A DNA stretch of 64,000 bases from Mameliella sp. MMSF_3455. Its GTDB lineage: Bacteria; Pseudomonadota; Alphaproteobacteria; Rhodobacterales; Rhodobacteraceae. The notes beneath the pieces were generated by a model. That model had not been told where the DNA came from. It saw only the letters and a program-made list of their open reading frames with translations, and did no database searches. The stretch is taken from contig NZ_JASHJL010000003.1 of NCBI RefSeq assembly GCF_030733205.1, positions 124,001-188,000 of the forward strand, written 5' to 3'. Positions 44,436 to 52,791 of the stretch are shown here, piece after piece (position 1 is the stretch's first letter; the number at the start of each line of letters is the position of its first letter). The position numbers and the translations under genes were made by a program.

Positions 44436-45002
44436 TCAGGCGGCGGCGATGATTCGGCTACCGAGGGCGTCGAGGCCCGCATCCGTCAGGGTGCGGATTT
44501 CGTCCGTCAGGGGACGGGCGCGGGCATAGCGCGGCGCGGCGCGGTCGTCGAGGATCGGCGCCTGCCAGCCCAGGGTTGACCCGAAGAACTGTGCCGGGCC
44601 GCCGGGGCCGTATTCCGCGAGGTAGCCGGCAACCACCACGTCGAGATAGCTGAGCAGGATCGGGTTCTCCGGGCCCGGATCGCTGTGGCGGTCAGGGTCG
44701 ATCGCATAGACGACGACGGCACGCGCGTCGCTGCCATGGGTCAGGCTTTGGGTGGCGTCGTGACGATCGTAGGCGCCTTCGCGACGGTCGAGTTCGGCCC
44801 AGCTGTCGCCGGGCACCGGGGCGATCAGGCCGTCGATATGGGCGTCCGGGTCGCGGACGGCGGTCAGATAGCACAGCGCCCGATCGGGTACCGCGCGCCA
44901 GGCGCGGCGCCAGCCGTGCAGGCGGGCGCGGTGTGCGGGGGAGTGTTCATGGGTCGTGCGGTTTACCAGCGACCCGTAGCCAAAGAAATATACATGCTCC
45001 AT
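44436..45002 (-). CDS. Gamma-glutamylcyclotransferase-like (AIG2 fold) protein
   Basis: 188 residues. The N-terminus 'VYFFGYGSLVNRTTHEHSP' has the Y-G-S-L motif that defines the GGCT/AIG2 fold, and 'ELDRREGAYDRHDAT' carries the catalytic Glu. Family members act on gamma-glutamyl peptides such as glutathione fragments; the substrate here is unknown. ATG at 45002. Divergent from the Rrf2 regulator with an FNR-type box between. Confidence 0.8.
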   Translation of the reverse strand: MEHVYFFGYGSLVNRTTHEHSPAHRARLHGWRRAWRAVPDRALCYLTAVRDPDAHIDGLIAPVPGDSWAELDRREGAYDRHDATQSLTHGSDARAVVVYAIDPDRHSDPGPENPILLSYLDVVVAGYLAEYGPGGPAQFFGSTLGWQAPILDDRAAPRYARARPLTDEIRTLTDAGLDALGSRIIAAA

Positions 45003-45022
45003 GTGCGAAATATTCGCCGGTT

Positions 45023-45036
45023 TTGACGCATGTCAA
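45023..45036. promoter_or_regulatory. FNR/CRP-family palindrome between GGCT-like gene and Rrf2 gene
   Basis: TTGAC-GCAT-GTCAA, a perfect 14-bp palindrome of the FNR-type class (TTGAT-N4-ATCAA). It is 20 bp from the GGCT-like start and 59 bp from the Rrf2 start, so it could control both. In this group the sites bind FnrL, Dnr or Nnr type regulators. Confidence 0.6.
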
Positions 45037-45095
45037 ACCCGGAAGCCCCGCATCGTGCCAAATAGGTGTCTGATCAATGTATTTTGGAGATCCGC

Positions 45096-45572
45096 ATGCG
45101 GGTGACGAAAAGAACCAATATCGCGATGCGCGTGCTGATGTATTGCGCCGCGAACCCGGGGCGGCTTGTTACCAAGCACGAGATCGCCCAACGCTGCAAC
45201 GCCTCGGAAAATCACCTTGCGCAGGTCATCAACCAGTTGGCGCAGATGGGATTCCTGCACACGCAGCGGGGGCGCAACGGCGGGTTGGAACTGGGCCGAC
45301 CGGCAAAGGACATCGTCATCGGCGAGATTTTCCGCGCGCTGGAACAGCCGGTCCCGCTGGCCGAGTGTTTTGCCGACGTGGACAACACCTGTCCGTTGAT
45401 TGATGCCTGCCGGTTGCGCAGCGCGCTGACCCGTGCCGCCAATGCGTTTTACGAGACTCTGGACCCGATCACGCTGGATTCGCTGGTCTGTGACAACGCT
45501 GCGCTGATGAACATCATCTCGGGCGATGGATGCGGCGCGGGGCGGCTTGTAAACGCGGGGCCGATGGACTAG
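45096..45572 (+). CDS. Rrf2-family FeS-cluster repressor, NsrR-like
   Basis: 158 residues. Winged HTH in the first 80 residues ('MRVTKRTNIAMRVLMYCA', 'NASENHLAQVINQLAQMGFL', 'QRGRNGGLELGRPAKDI'). Cluster-ligand cysteines Cys91, Cys99 and Cys105 (C-x7-C-x5-C), a spacing found in Bacillus NsrR and in rhizobial RirA. The DNA-reading region is closer to NsrR. NsrR senses nitric oxide; RirA senses iron. ATG at 45096 chosen over the upstream in-frame ATG at 45066 because GGAG lies 8 bp before it. Confidence 0.8.
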   Translation: MRVTKRTNIAMRVLMYCAANPGRLVTKHEIAQRCNASENHLAQVINQLAQMGFLHTQRGRNGGLELGRPAKDIVIGEIFRALEQPVPLAECFADVDNTCPLIDACRLRSALTRAANAFYETLDPITLDSLVCDNAALMNIISGDGCGAGRLVNAGPMD

Positions 45573-45587
45573 CGTCTGCTCATCTTC

Positions 45588-45755
45588 GACGGGAGAACCG
45601 GGGAGGGCCCAGGCCCGGAGCCGGTGCCGAAGGCGCAACCGCCCCGGAAACGCTCAGGCCGCATGGACCGCGAAGAGGCAAGACTCTGGAGAGAGGCGTC
45701 GGATTGGCGTCCGCCGAAGGGATAACGATCTCAGGCCAAAGGACAGAGGGGGCAG
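45588..45755 (+). ncRNA. Tandem glycine riboswitch upstream of gcvT
   Basis: Two aptamers in series. First: 'GGGAGAACC', 'GCCGAAGGCGCAACC', 'CCCGGAAACGCTCAGGC', 'GGACCGCGAAGAGGC'. Second: 'ACTCTGGAGAG', 'CCGCCGAAGGGATAACG', 'ATCTCAGGCCAAAGGACAGA'. The repeated CCGAAGG...CTCAGGC...AAAGGAC pattern is the glycine riboswitch. It lies in the gcv leader, 70 bp before gcvT, and would turn the cleavage operon on when glycine is abundant. Confidence 0.92.
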
Positions 45756-45824
45756 TGGGGCTGCGGAATTGGTCCGCGGCGGAACTGCCCGGACGCCGTG
45801 CGCGTCATGGGCGAAGGGGAGCGC

Positions 45825-46955
45825 ATGACGGACGAGCCGACCGAGCTGAAGACAACCGTTCTGAACGAGCTGCACCACGCGCGCGGCGCGAAGATGGTGG
45901 GATTCGCCGGCTACGAGATGCCGGTACAGTACAAGCTGGGCGTTCTGAAAGAGCATCTGCACACTCGGAACAAGGCCGGGTTGTTCGACGTCAGCCACAT
46001 GGGGCAGGTGATCCTGCGCGGGCCGAACCTGGCCGAAGCGCTGGAACGGCTGGTGCCGGTGGATGTGGCGGGACTGGCCGAGGGACGTCAGAGATATGCC
46101 TTCTTTACCAATGACGCGGGAGGGATCGAGGACGATCTGATGATTGCCAACCGCGGCGATCATCTGTTCGTGGTGGTCAACGCCGCCTGCAAGGAAGCCG
46201 ATGTGGCGCGGATGCGCGCGGCGCTGGAGCCGGGCGGCATCACCGTGAAACTGCTGGAAAATCGTGCGCTTGTCGCGCTACAGGGGCCCGAGGCCGAGGA
46301 TGTGCTGGCCGAGCATTGCCCCGCCGTGCGTGACATGCGTTTCATGGATGTCGAGACGTTGCCCATCGCGGGCGCGGAATGCTGGGTCTCGCGGTCGGGC
46401 TATACCGGCGAGGATGGCTTTGAGATCTCGGTGCCAAACGTGGCGGCCGTGGATCTGGTGAAATCGCTGCTGTCGGATGCCCGGGTGGAACCCATCGGGC
46501 TGGGCGCGCGCGACAGCCTGCGGCTGGAAGCGGGTCTGTGCCTGTACGGGCAGGACCTGGACCCGGGAACCTCGCCGGTCGAGGCGGGTCTGACATGGGC
46601 GATCCAGAAGGTCCGCCGCGCGGATGGCGCGCGCGCAGGCGGTTATCCGGGCGCGGAACGTGTGGAGCGGGAGATCGCCGAGGGTCCGGCGCGCAAGCGC
46701 GTGGGCCTGCGCCCCGAGGGCCGGGCGCCGATGCGCGCGGGCGTGGTCCTGTATGATGCCGAGGAGGGCGGGGCCGAGGTCGGCGCCGTGACCTCGGGTG
46801 GCTTCGGCCCCTCGGTCGAGGGGCCGGTGGCCATGGGATATGTGTCCGCGCGATGCGCAACAGAGGGCACGGCCCTCTGGGGCGAGCTGCGCGGCAAGAG
46901 GGTTCCGGTGCGGGTGGCAAAGCTGCCCTTCGTACCGGCTGGGTTCAAACGGTGA
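45825..46955 (+). CDS. gcvT: Glycine cleavage system T protein (aminomethyltransferase)
   Basis: 376 residues. Signatures 'GFAGYEMPVQYKLGVLKEHL' and 'KAGLFDVSHMGQVILRG' are typical of GcvT; a folate-linked 'GLGARDSLRLEAGLCLYGQD' segment follows, and a C-terminal barrel with 'GYVSARCATEGT'. It transfers the methylene group from the H-protein to tetrahydrofolate and releases ammonia. ATG at 45825 with GAAGGGGAG upstream; a possible earlier ATG at 45798 lies in the riboswitch platform. First gene of gcvTHP. Confidence 0.95.
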   Translation: MTDEPTELKTTVLNELHHARGAKMVGFAGYEMPVQYKLGVLKEHLHTRNKAGLFDVSHMGQVILRGPNLAEALERLVPVDVAGLAEGRQRYAFFTNDAGGIEDDLMIANRGDHLFVVVNAACKEADVARMRAALEPGGITVKLLENRALVALQGPEAEDVLAEHCPAVRDMRFMDVETLPIAGAECWVSRSGYTGEDGFEISVPNVAAVDLVKSLLSDARVEPIGLGARDSLRLEAGLCLYGQDLDPGTSPVEAGLTWAIQKVRRADGARAGGYPGAERVEREIAEGPARKRVGLRPEGRAPMRAGVVLYDAEEGGAEVGAVTSGGFGPSVEGPVAMGYVSARCATEGTALWGELRGKRVPVRVAKLPFVPAGFKR

Positions 46956-46970
46956 AACAGGGAGACTTAC

Positions 46971-47330
46971 ATGAAATTCACCGAGGAACATGAATGGCTG
47001 CTGGTCGAGGGTGACCTGGTCGTCGTGGGCATCACCAATCACGCGGCGGAACAGTTGGGCGATATCGTCTTTGTCGAACTGCCCGATGAAGGCCGCGAGG
47101 TCACCAAGGACGAGGAAGTCGTGGTGATCGAATCGGTCAAGGCCGCCTCTGACATCCTGGCACCGCTGGACGGCGAGATCGTCGAGGTGAACGAACCCAT
47201 CGTCGAGGAGCCGGGCAAGATCAACGAGGACCCCGAGGGCGAGGCCTGGTTCTTCAAGATGAAGGTCGAGGACCTGTCGGCGCTGGACGACCTGATGGAC
47301 GAGAAGGCCTACAAGGACTTCATTTCGTGA
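46971..47330 (+). CDS. gcvH: Glycine cleavage system H protein
   Basis: 119 residues. The lipoylated Lys is in 'VVVIESVKAASDILAPLDGE' (E-S-V-K-A). The frame 'TEEHEWLLVEGDLVVVGITN' is the usual N-terminus. It shuttles the aminomethyl group between the P and T proteins. 15 bp after gcvT, with AGGGAG upstream. Confidence 0.96.
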   Translation: MKFTEEHEWLLVEGDLVVVGITNHAAEQLGDIVFVELPDEGREVTKDEEVVVIESVKAASDILAPLDGEIVEVNEPIVEEPGKINEDPEGEAWFFKMKVEDLSALDDLMDEKAYKDFIS

Positions 47331-47390
47331 GCGCGGCGGCGGGGTAAAACCCGCCCTGTGCCATCGCCTGCCGTGTCGCGGGCGACACCC

Positions 47391-47460
47391 GGGGCAGGGG
47401 GCGCCGCCCCCTCCTGGCCGGACGGCCGATTCACCCCCCGGGAGTATTTTTGCCAAGAAG
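47391..47460. repeat. GC-rich palindromic intergenic element, copy 2
   Basis: GGGGCAGGGGGCGCCGCCCC is followed by a second palindrome (GGCCGGACGGCC) and the tail CCCGGGAGTATTTTTGCC plus AAGAAG. The tail matches copy 1 after gltX. It sits between gcvH and gcvP inside the operon, so it may affect relative amounts of the P protein. Confidence 0.65.
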
Positions 47461-47477
47461 TAGCCCGGGAGCGGTGC

Positions 47478-50324
47478 ATGACCTACGAGCCCATCGACTA
47501 TCTTCCCTATGATTTTGCCAACCGGCGCCACATCGGCCCCTCGCCCGAGGAAATGGCGAGCATGTTCAACGTGCTGGGTGTTTCGGGGCTGGATCAACTG
47601 GTGGACGAAACGGTGCCCAAGGCGATCCGGCAGGAAACGCCGCTGGATTTCGGCAAGCCGCTGTCCGAGCGCGAGCTGATCTACCGGATGCGCGAGGTTG
47701 CCTCCAAGAACAGGGTGCTGACCTCGCTCATCGGGCAGGGTTATCACGGCACGGTGACGCCGCCGGCGATTCAGCGCAACATCCTGGAAAACCCCGCCTG
47801 GTACACCGCCTATACGCCCTACCAGCCCGAGATCAGCCAGGGCCGGCTAGAGGCGCTGTTGAACTTCCAGACCATGATCTGCGACCTGACGGGGCTGGAG
47901 ATCGCCAATGCCTCGTTGCTGGACGAGGCGACCGCCTGCGCCGAGGCGATGACCATGGCGCAGCGGGTGGCGAAATCCAAGGCCAACGCCTTTTTCGTCG
48001 ACGAGAACTGTCACCCGCAGAACATCGCGGTGATGAAGACCCGCGCCGAACCGCTGGGGATCGAGGTGATCGTCGGTGCGCCAGAGGCGTTGGAGGCTGA
48101 CAAGGTGTTCGGTGCAATCTTCCAGTATCCCGGCACCTACGGTCACTTGCGGGACTTCACCGCAGAGATGGAGGCCTTGCATGGCGCCAAGGCGGTGGGG
48201 ATCGTCAGCGCCGATCCACTGTCGCTTTGCCTGCTGAAGGAACCGGGCGCGATGGGGGCGGATATTGCCGTCGGTTCGACCCAGCGTTTTGGCGTGCCCG
48301 TGGGCTATGGCGGGCCGCATGCGGCCTACATGGCCTGCAAGGACGCGATGAAACGCTCGATGCCGGGGCGGATCGTCGGTGTTTCTGTCGACAGCCACGG
48401 CAACCGCGCCTACCGGCTGTCGTTGCAGACCCGCGAACAGCACATCCGGCGCGAAAAGGCGACATCGAACGTCTGCACGGCGCAGGCGCTGCTGGCGGTC
48501 ATGGCCGGATTCTACGCGGTGTTCCACGGGCCCAAGGGGCTGCGCGCCATTGCGCAGCGTATCCACCGCAAGACCGTGCGCCTTGCCAAGGGGCTTGAGG
48601 CGGCGGGCTTCAAGGTGGAACCGACCGAGTTCTTCGACACGATCACCGTGGACGTGGGCCTGTTGCAGCGCGGTGTCCTGCAGGCCGCCGTTCAGCAGGG
48701 GCTGAACCTGCGCCGCGTGGGCAAGACCCGTGTCGGCATCACGCTGGACGAACGCACCCGGCCCTCGACCATCGAGGCGGTCTGGCGCGCCTTCGGTCTG
48801 GTGAAAAAGGATGATCCGGCGGAGTCCGAGTACCGCCTGCCCGAGGCGCTGATCCGGCAGAGCACCTACCTGGAACATGACGTGTTCCACATGAACCGGG
48901 CCGAGACCGAGATGATGCGCTACATGCGTCGCCTGGCCGACCGTGACCTGGCGCTGGACCGGGCGATGATCCCGCTGGGGTCCTGCACGATGAAGCTGAA
49001 CTCGGCCGCCGAGATGATGCCGGTCAGCTGGCGCGAGTTCTCGATGATTCACCCCTATGCGCCCAAGGACCAGGCGCGGGGGTATGCCGAACTGATCGAG
49101 AACCTGAACACCAAGCTGTGCCAGATCACCGGCTATGACGCGATTTCCATGCAGCCCAATTCCGGCGCGCAGGGGGAATACGCGGGCCTGCTGACGATCC
49201 GGCGCTGGCAGATGGATCGGGGGGAGGGGCAGCGCAACGTCTGCCTGATCCCGGTCAACGCGCATGGCACCAACCCGGCCTCGGCGCAGATGGTCGGCTG
49301 GAAGGTCGTGGCGGTGAAATGCGACGCTTTGGGGTCTATCGACGTGGAGGATTTCCGCGCCAAGGCCGAGAAGCATTCGGATGCGCTGGCGGCCTGCATG
49401 ATCACCTATCCGTCCACGCATGGCGTGTTCGAGGAGACGGTGAAAGAGGTCTGCGCGATCACCCACGAACACGGTGGGCAGGTCTATATCGACGGGGCCA
49501 ACATGAATGCGATGGTGGGCCTGTCGCGTCCGGGCGATCTGGGCGGGGACGTCAGTCACCTGAACCTGCACAAGACGTTCTGCATTCCGCACGGCGGCGG
49601 CGGCCCCGGCATGGGGCCGATCGGGGTCAAGGAACACCTTGTCCCGCATCTGCCCGGCAACCCGCTGGAGGCAGAGGGCGGGGCGGTCAGCGCGGCGTCT
49701 TTCGGGTCTCCGTCCCTGTTGCCGATCAGCTGGGCCTACTGCCTGATGATGGGCGGCAGCGGGCTGACGCAGGCGACTCGAGTGGCGATCCTGAACGCCA
49801 ACTACATCGCCAAGCGGCTGGAAGGAGCCTATGATGTGCTTTACCGCGGGTCGAACGGCTGGGTGGCGCATGAATGCATCATCGACACGCGGCCTTTCGA
49901 GAAATCGGCGGGCGTGACGGTCGAAGACATCGCCAAACGGTTGATGGATGCCGGGTTCCACGCGCCGACCATGAGCTGGCCGGTGGCGGGCACGCTGATG
50001 GTGGAGCCGACGGAGAGCGAGACCAAGGCCGAGCTGGACCGCTTCTGCGATGCGATGCTGGCTATCCGCGAGGAAATCCGGGCCATCGAGAATGGCGACA
50101 TGGACCGGGAACAGAACCCGCTGAAGCTGGCGCCGCACACGATGGAGGATCTCGTGCGTGACTGGGATCGTCCCTATAGCCGCGAGCAGGGCTGTTTCCC
50201 GCCGGGTGCCTTCCGTGTCGACAAGTACTGGCCGCCGGTGAACCGGGTCGACAACGTCTATGGTGACCGTCACCTGATCTGCACTTGCCCGCCGATGAGC
50301 GACTACGCCGAGGCCGCGGAATAG
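47478..50324 (+). CDS. gcvP: Glycine cleavage system P protein (glycine dehydrogenase, decarboxylating)
   Basis: 948 residues, the full-length form with both halves fused. '[20 protein letters not shown]' is the family N-terminus. The PLP lysine is in the '[20 protein letters not shown]' motif near residue 700. It decarboxylates glycine with PLP and passes the aminomethyl group to GcvH. The ATG at 47478 has GGGAGCGGTGC upstream. Followed by a bidirectional terminator. Confidence 0.96.
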   Translation: MTYEPIDYLPYDFANRRHIGPSPEEMASMFNVLGVSGLDQLVDETVPKAIRQETPLDFGKPLSERELIYRMREVASKNRVLTSLIGQGYHGTVTPPAIQRNILENPAWYTAYTPYQPEISQGRLEALLNFQTMICDLTGLEIANASLLDEATACAEAMTMAQRVAKSKANAFFVDENCHPQNIAVMKTRAEPLGIEVIVGAPEALEADKVFGAIFQYPGTYGHLRDFTAEMEALHGAKAVGIVSADPLSLCLLKEPGAMGADIAVGSTQRFGVPVGYGGPHAAYMACKDAMKRSMPGRIVGVSVDSHGNRAYRLSLQTREQHIRREKATSNVCTAQALLAVMAGFYAVFHGPKGLRAIAQRIHRKTVRLAKGLEAAGFKVEPTEFFDTITVDVGLLQRGVLQAAVQQGLNLRRVGKTRVGITLDERTRPSTIEAVWRAFGLVKKDDPAESEYRLPEALIRQSTYLEHDVFHMNRAETEMMRYMRRLADRDLALDRAMIPLGSCTMKLNSAAEMMPVSWREFSMIHPYAPKDQARGYAELIENLNTKLCQITGYDAISMQPNSGAQGEYAGLLTIRRWQMDRGEGQRNVCLIPVNAHGTNPASAQMVGWKVVAVKCDALGSIDVEDFRAKAEKHSDALAACMITYPSTHGVFEETVKEVCAITHEHGGQVYIDGANMNAMVGLSRPGDLGGDVSHLNLHKTFCIPHGGGGPGMGPIGVKEHLVPHLPGNPLEAEGGAVSAASFGSPSLLPISWAYCLMMGGSGLTQATRVAILNANYIAKRLEGAYDVLYRGSNGWVAHECIIDTRPFEKSAGVTVEDIAKRLMDAGFHAPTMSWPVAGTLMVEPTESETKAELDRFCDAMLAIREEIRAIENGDMDREQNPLKLAPHTMEDLVRDWDRPYSREQGCFPPGAFRVDKYWPPVNRVDNVYGDRHLICTCPPMSDYAEAAE

Positions 50325-50348
50325 GCGGGGCGAGCCGTTGCACGAAAG

Positions 50349-50378
50349 AATGCCCTCGCAGGGGACTGCGAGGGCATT
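50349..50378. terminator. Bidirectional terminator between gcvP and GST gene
   Basis: AATGCCCTCGCA / TGCGAGGGCATT, a perfect 12-bp stem with a 6-nt loop between convergent genes. Short A/T tracts at both ends. Confidence 0.85.
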
Positions 50379-50390
50379 GTCGTTTGTGGA

Positions 50391-50999
50391 TTAGACTATC
50401 AAGTCCGCGCTTTCACGCTCCGCCACCATCTTCAACGCGGGGCGATTGGCACAGCGATCCAGCCACGCTGTGACGGCGGGGTTGTCGGGCGCGGCGTCGG
50501 GCAGCCATTGAAAGGGGCTGGACAGCAGTAGGTCCACCGCCGAATAATCCTCGCCCAAGAGGTAGGGCTGGCCGTCCAGTGCCTCTGCCAGCCGCGCCAC
50601 AACGGTTTTCATGTCGCGGAAGGTCGTCTGCACGATGGGATGGTCGATCCCGGCCCAGTCGAGGACAAGCAGCGGCTCCATCACGCCCTGGTAGTAGAAC
50701 AACCAGCTGAGGAAGGCCCCGCGCTGGGGATGTCCGACGGGGCGACCAAGACCGGCATCGGGAAACCTGTCGGTCAGGTAGGCGATGATGGCGCCGCGTT
50801 CGCGCACGCTGTCCGTGCCGTCTGTCAGGTAAGGCACCTTCTTTTCGGGGTGGCGGTTCTGCGGGTCCGGTGCGCCGCTGCCATCGCCGCGGGCGACAGT
50901 GACCTCGATAACTTCAACCTGGTCGGCGATGCCCATCTCCTCGATCAGCGCCATGATGGAGGTCGAGCGGGAATGCGGGGCGTGGAAAAGCTTGAGCAT
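50391..50999 (-). CDS. Glutathione S-transferase family protein
   Basis: 202 residues. N-terminal thioredoxin fold with 'KLFHAPHSRSTSIMALIEEM' (catalytic Ser type) and 'EKKVPYLTDGTDSVRERGAI' (the cis-Pro and Glu-Ser type turn), then an all-alpha domain with 'YLLGEDYSAVDLLLSSPFQW'. Substrate unknown. Divergent from a WYL regulator with a palindrome between. Confidence 0.88.
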   Translation of the reverse strand: MLKLFHAPHSRSTSIMALIEEMGIADQVEVIEVTVARGDGSGAPDPQNRHPEKKVPYLTDGTDSVRERGAIIAYLTDRFPDAGLGRPVGHPQRGAFLSWLFYYQGVMEPLLVLDWAGIDHPIVQTTFRDMKTVVARLAEALDGQPYLLGEDYSAVDLLLSSPFQWLPDAAPDNPAVTAWLDRCANRPALKMVAERESADLIV

Positions 51000-51045
51000 G
51001 GGTTTCTCCTGTTACTCGGGAATGCCTTGCCTTAACGGCCGCCTC

Positions 51046-51062
51046 CTGACAGATGCTGTCAG
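51046..51062. promoter_or_regulatory. Palindrome in the GST / WYL-regulator divergent promoter
   Basis: CTGACA-GATGC-TGTCAG, 6-bp arms with a 5-bp spacer, ending 1 bp before the WYL start codon. Its position in the only gap between two divergent genes suggests it is the WYL protein's own operator and the control site of the GST gene. Confidence 0.6.
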
Positions 51063-51063
51063 C

Positions 51064-51753
51064 ATGGCCCGGACCGATCGCCTCTTTCGTCTGATGGACA
51101 CCCTGCGCCGTCTGCCTGCGCCGGTGACCGCTGACCGGTTGGCAGTCGAGACGGGCGTTTCACGGCGTCAGCTGTATCGGGACATTGCCACGTTGCGCGC
51201 GGGGGGCGCTCTGATCGATGGCGAGGCAGGGGTGGGCTATCGGCTGACCGAGGATCCGGCCCTGCCGCCGCAGAGCTTTTCCCGGCTGGAGATCGAGGCG
51301 CTGGTGCTTGCCGTCGGAGAATTGCGCCAGACCGGCGACGCCGCGCTGGAGGCGGCGGGCCAATCTGCCCTGGCGCGGATCATCGCCACGCTCACCGACG
51401 GGCAGTCGCGGCTGGCCATGCACACGGTCCTGCGCAGCTTTCGCCCGCCACCCAGGCCGGTCGAGGCTACCGTGGACATGGCGCTGTTGCGGCAGGCCTG
51501 CTGGGAAGAACTGGCCTTGGATGTCCGCTATCGCGATCTCAAGGGGCAGGTGACCGACCGAGAGGTCTGGCCGTTGGGGATCAGCTATTCGGAGGGCACC
51601 TTGATGGTGCTGGTCTGGTGCTGCCTGCGCCAGGACTGGCGCCTGTTCCACACCAAGGGGATCGAAAGCGCCTGTCTGAACTGGCGCAGCTTTCGCCCCA
51701 GGCGTGTGCCCTTGCTTCGCGACTACGCGGCGCGCTGCGCGGGCACGGCCTAG
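51064..51753 (+). CDS. WYL-domain HTH regulator (YafY type)
   Basis: 229 residues. N-terminal winged HTH ('RTDRLFRLMDTLRRLPAPVT', 'ETGVSRRQLYRDIATLRAGG'), then a helical linker and a C-terminal WYL domain with 'LAMHTVLRSFRPPPRPVE' and 'VWPLGISYSEGTLMVLVWCC'. Ligand unknown. ATG at 51064 chosen because the longer frame before it overlaps the operator and the GST gene. Ends 9 bp from the convergent phosphatase gene. Confidence 0.85.
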   Translation: MARTDRLFRLMDTLRRLPAPVTADRLAVETGVSRRQLYRDIATLRAGGALIDGEAGVGYRLTEDPALPPQSFSRLEIEALVLAVGELRQTGDAALEAAGQSALARIIATLTDGQSRLAMHTVLRSFRPPPRPVEATVDMALLRQACWEELALDVRYRDLKGQVTDREVWPLGISYSEGTLMVLVWCCLRQDWRLFHTKGIESACLNWRSFRPRRVPLLRDYAARCAGTA

Positions 51754-51762
51754 GGAGTGGCC

Positions 51763-52707
51763 TCAGGCGTCGCTGTCGACGGCCAATTCGCCTGGATAGG
51801 TATTTCTCTCGGGCGCCGGGGTCGGATCGACCGCCGGAGCGTCCATCAGGAAGGCAAAGGCGTCGCGCACCTTGTCCCAAGTTGCCTTGTCACTGGCCGC
51901 CAGCAGGTAGCCCGAGGTCGTGTCGCCGGCGTATTCCGACCCGTCCAGCATGGCCACATGGCCACCCGCCTGCCGGGTTACGACGACGCCCGCGGGCTGG
52001 TCCCACGCGGTCAGCTTGGCGAACAGCACGAAATCGACCTCGCCCTGTGCCAACGTGCGGAATTCATGGCAGGCACAGCGCAGCGACCAGACCCGCTCGA
52101 ATTTCGGCAGGGTGGCAGCGGCTTCGGCGCGCTTGTCCTCGGGGATCAGGAACAGCGGCACGAACCCGTTGAGCTGGTCCAGCGGCTTGTTCTGGTCGTG
52201 GTCGGTATTGACGAAACGGCTGTCGCGGCGCGGCAGCTGCATCTGGGCGGGATGCTCTGTGTCGGCCCAGACGATGTCGTTCAGTACCGGATCGTAAAGC
52301 AGGCCGAAGACCGGGCGGCCAAAGCGCAGCACGGAAACCATGACCCCGAAGAGCGGCAGGCCCTTCGCGAAGTTCCAGGTGCCGTCCACCGGGTCGATGG
52401 TAAAGCAGAGCTCGGCCTCGGGGATCTTCTTGACCAGATCGGGGTTCGACGAGGCCGCCTCTTCGCCGACGATCACGGCAGAGGGAAAGAACCGTTGCAG
52501 GCCACGGGTGATCATCGCCTCGGCGCTGGTGTCTGCCTCTGTCACCAGGTCCTGCGGGCCGGTCTTTTCGCCGATCTGATGGGTGCCAAGCTTGCGGAAA
52601 CGCGGCATGATCTCGGCCTTGGCGGCGCGACGGACAAGGTTGAACAGCTGCGTGCGCTGGGCAGAGGTCAGCGGCGCCGTGACCGGCATCGGCAGGGAAT
52701 CACTCAT
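51763..52707 (-). CDS. Inositol monophosphatase-family phosphatase (histidinol-phosphatase-like)
   Basis: 314 residues. Metal-binding motifs of the family are present: 'VIVGEEAAS' (Glu), 'CFTIDPVDGTWNFAKGLPLF' (D-P-x-D-G-T) and 'LTAWDQPAGVVVTRQAGGHV' (W-D-x-x-A-G). Close relatives act on inositol phosphates, histidinol phosphate or PAP. ATG at 52705-52707 ('MSDSLPMPV') preferred over an upstream ATG. Confidence 0.85.
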   Translation of the reverse strand: MSDSLPMPVTAPLTSAQRTQLFNLVRRAAKAEIMPRFRKLGTHQIGEKTGPQDLVTEADTSAEAMITRGLQRFFPSAVIVGEEAASSNPDLVKKIPEAELCFTIDPVDGTWNFAKGLPLFGVMVSVLRFGRPVFGLLYDPVLNDIVWADTEHPAQMQLPRRDSRFVNTDHDQNKPLDQLNGFVPLFLIPEDKRAEAAATLPKFERVWSLRCACHEFRTLAQGEVDFVLFAKLTAWDQPAGVVVTRQAGGHVAMLDGSEYAGDTTSGYLLAASDKATWDKVRDAFAFLMDAPAVDPTPAPERNTYPGELAVDSDA

Positions 52708-52791
52708 GGGACAGATCCGGCGATGGTTTCGGTTATCCACGGTGGTGCCAGTCCGGCGCGAGGGATGCAACGTGACAGCCTGTCCGAATCG

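Noticed and set aside
47847-50273. Long minus-strand open frame opposite gcvP
   Set aside because: Antisense shadow of gcvP caused by high GC third positions.
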